From assembly GCA_026393275.1 (NCBI GenBank), contig JAPLAM010000096.1, positions 36,038 through 100,037 of the forward strand: a stretch of DNA of 64,000 bases. Reading direction: 5' to 3'. This stretch comes from Arthrobacter sp. (GTDB lineage Bacteria > Actinomycetota > Actinomycetes > Actinomycetales > Micrococcaceae). The notes under the pieces were generated by a model, which saw nothing but the letters and a program-made list of their open reading frames with translations, was not told the DNA's origin and made no database searches. The position numbers and the translations under genes are program-made. The first letter of the stretch is position 1. Each line of letters starts with the position of its first letter. This document shows, piece by piece, positions 63,336 to 64,000 of this stretch.

Positions 63336-64000
63336 ATGAGCACCTGGCACACCCTTCCCCGCGCAGCCTTCGACCTCGAAACCACCGGCCGAAACTCCCG
63401 CGCCGCCAGGATCGTGACGGCCTCGGTGACTGTGGTGGATGCCGACGGCTCGGTCATCAAGGAGCACGAATGGCTGGCTGATCCCGGCGTGGAGATCCCC
63501 ACCGAGGCCAGCGATGTCCACGGCGTCACCACCGAACAGGCCCGCCGCGACGGCCGCCCCGCCGCCGAGGTGACGCGGGAACTGGCCGCGGTCCTGCAGG
63601 AGCTGTTCGACAACGGCGTGCCCGTCATTGCCTTCAACGCCAGTTACGACTTCACCGTGCTCGCCGCAGAGTCCGCCCGCTACGGTGTTCCCCAGCTGAG
63701 CCGCTTCCCCGTCCTTGACCCCTACATCATGAACAAGCAGGTAGACCGGTACCGCAAGGGCAAGCGCACCCTCACCGCACTGTGTGAGGAGTACGGCGTG
63801 AACCTGGACAACGCCCACACATCCGCGGCGGATGCGCTGGCGACACTGCAGATGCTCGACGCGATGGCCGGGAAGTTCCCCAAGCTGCGCATGCCGGCCA
63901 GCCACCTGCACCAGCTCCAGGTCGAATGGGCCTCGTCCCAGGCCTCGGATTTCCAAAGCTACCTGCGCAAGACCAAGCCCGCTGCCGTGATCGAGGGCGA
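63336..64000 (+). CDS. DEDDh 3'-5' exonuclease, DnaQ-like (cut by the window end)
   Basis: At least 221 residues are seen; the frame stays open to the edge. It begins MSTWHTLPRAAFDLETTGRN, with exonuclease motif I (FDLETTG), motif II (VIAFNASYDFTVLAAES) and motif III (NAHTSAADALATL with His and Asp five apart). This is the DnaQ/DNA polymerase III epsilon fold without a polymerase. AGKFPKLRMPASHLHQLQVE continues after the domain. Such proteins degrade DNA or RNA 3' ends in repair. The leaderless damage-type promoter and the adjacent ATL-adnAB operon support a repair role. Confidence 0.9.
   Translation, partial: MSTWHTLPRAAFDLETTGRNSRAARIVTASVTVVDADGSVIKEHEWLADPGVEIPTEASDVHGVTTEQARRDGRPAAEVTRELAAVLQELFDNGVPVIAFNASYDFTVLAAESARYGVPQLSRFPVLDPYIMNKQVDRYRKGKRTLTALCEEYGVNLDNAHTSAADALATLQMLDAMAGKFPKLRMPASHLHQLQVEWASSQASDFQSYLRKTKPAAVIEG

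Overview
The window is about 67-70% GC and reads as chromosomal DNA of an actinobacterium, most like the Micrococcaceae (Arthrobacter/Pseudarthrobacter group). Supporting this are MtrA-MtrB-LpqB, SigK-RskA, the AdnA-AdnB helicase-nucleases, UvrD2 and a UPF0182 protein. Many genes have GTG or TTG starts, and at least seven appear leaderless, with a TANNNT -10 box exactly 6 nt before the start codon. From remembered gene order, two blocks match conserved blocks of Mycobacterium tuberculosis: Rv3235-secA-hpf-comF-lpqB-mtrB-mtrA, and UPF0182-PDZ protease-DUF2342-uvrD2-nudC-adnB-adnA-ATL. No database search was possible, so family names rest on motifs and recalled homologues.

Layout. 1-3.3 kb: the end of a Flp/Tad-type cluster (CpaE-like and SAF/CpaB-like), a small HTH protein, a conserved unknown protein, a membrane LysM protein and an Rv3235-like protein. 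3.4-13.7 kb: secA, a YcaQ/AlkX-type DNA glycosylase, hpf, a ComF-like gene and lpqB-mtrB-mtrA, all on the minus strand. 13.8-16.1 kb: DUF4166, a MetE-like protein and chorismate mutase. 16.2-21.8 kb: a peptide ABC transporter operon. 21.8-22.7 kb: a gene-free stretch with a mosaic repeat array. 22.7-26.5 kb: mnmA, a ferredoxin-reductase-like flavoprotein and a cysteine desulfurase. 26.6-31 kb: a cysteine-rich HTH regulator opposite a DoxX-like gene, a lipid kinase, a DnaJ-domain protein and trmL. 30.6-38.7 kb: sigK-rskA, gluconate uptake and kinase, etfB-etfA-PIG-L, and an HtrA protease. 38.9-44 kb: a TPM-domain protein, pspA, a photolyase and two initiator tRNA genes. 44.2-64 kb: UPF0182, a Lon-like PDZ protease, DUF2342, a YgjP-like metallopeptidase, uvrD2, nudC, a damaged phosphotransferase gene, adnB, adnA, an alkyltransferase-like protein and a DEDDh exonuclease cut by the window edge.

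Themes. Several genes concern envelope homeostasis (MtrAB, LpqB, HtrA, PspA, TPM protein, RskA/SigK) and many concern DNA repair (AlkX-like, photolyase, UvrD2, AdnAB, ATL, DEDDh exonuclease). Two promoters in the repair block, those of nudC and the exonuclease, share an element close to the mycobacterial RecA-independent (PafBC) DNA-damage promoter. The least explained items are the repeat array at about 22.1-22.66 kb, the divergent operator between the cysteine-rich regulator and the DoxX-like gene, the DnaJ protein with a decayed NERD-like domain, and the phosphotransferase whose leaderless start is out of frame with its body.
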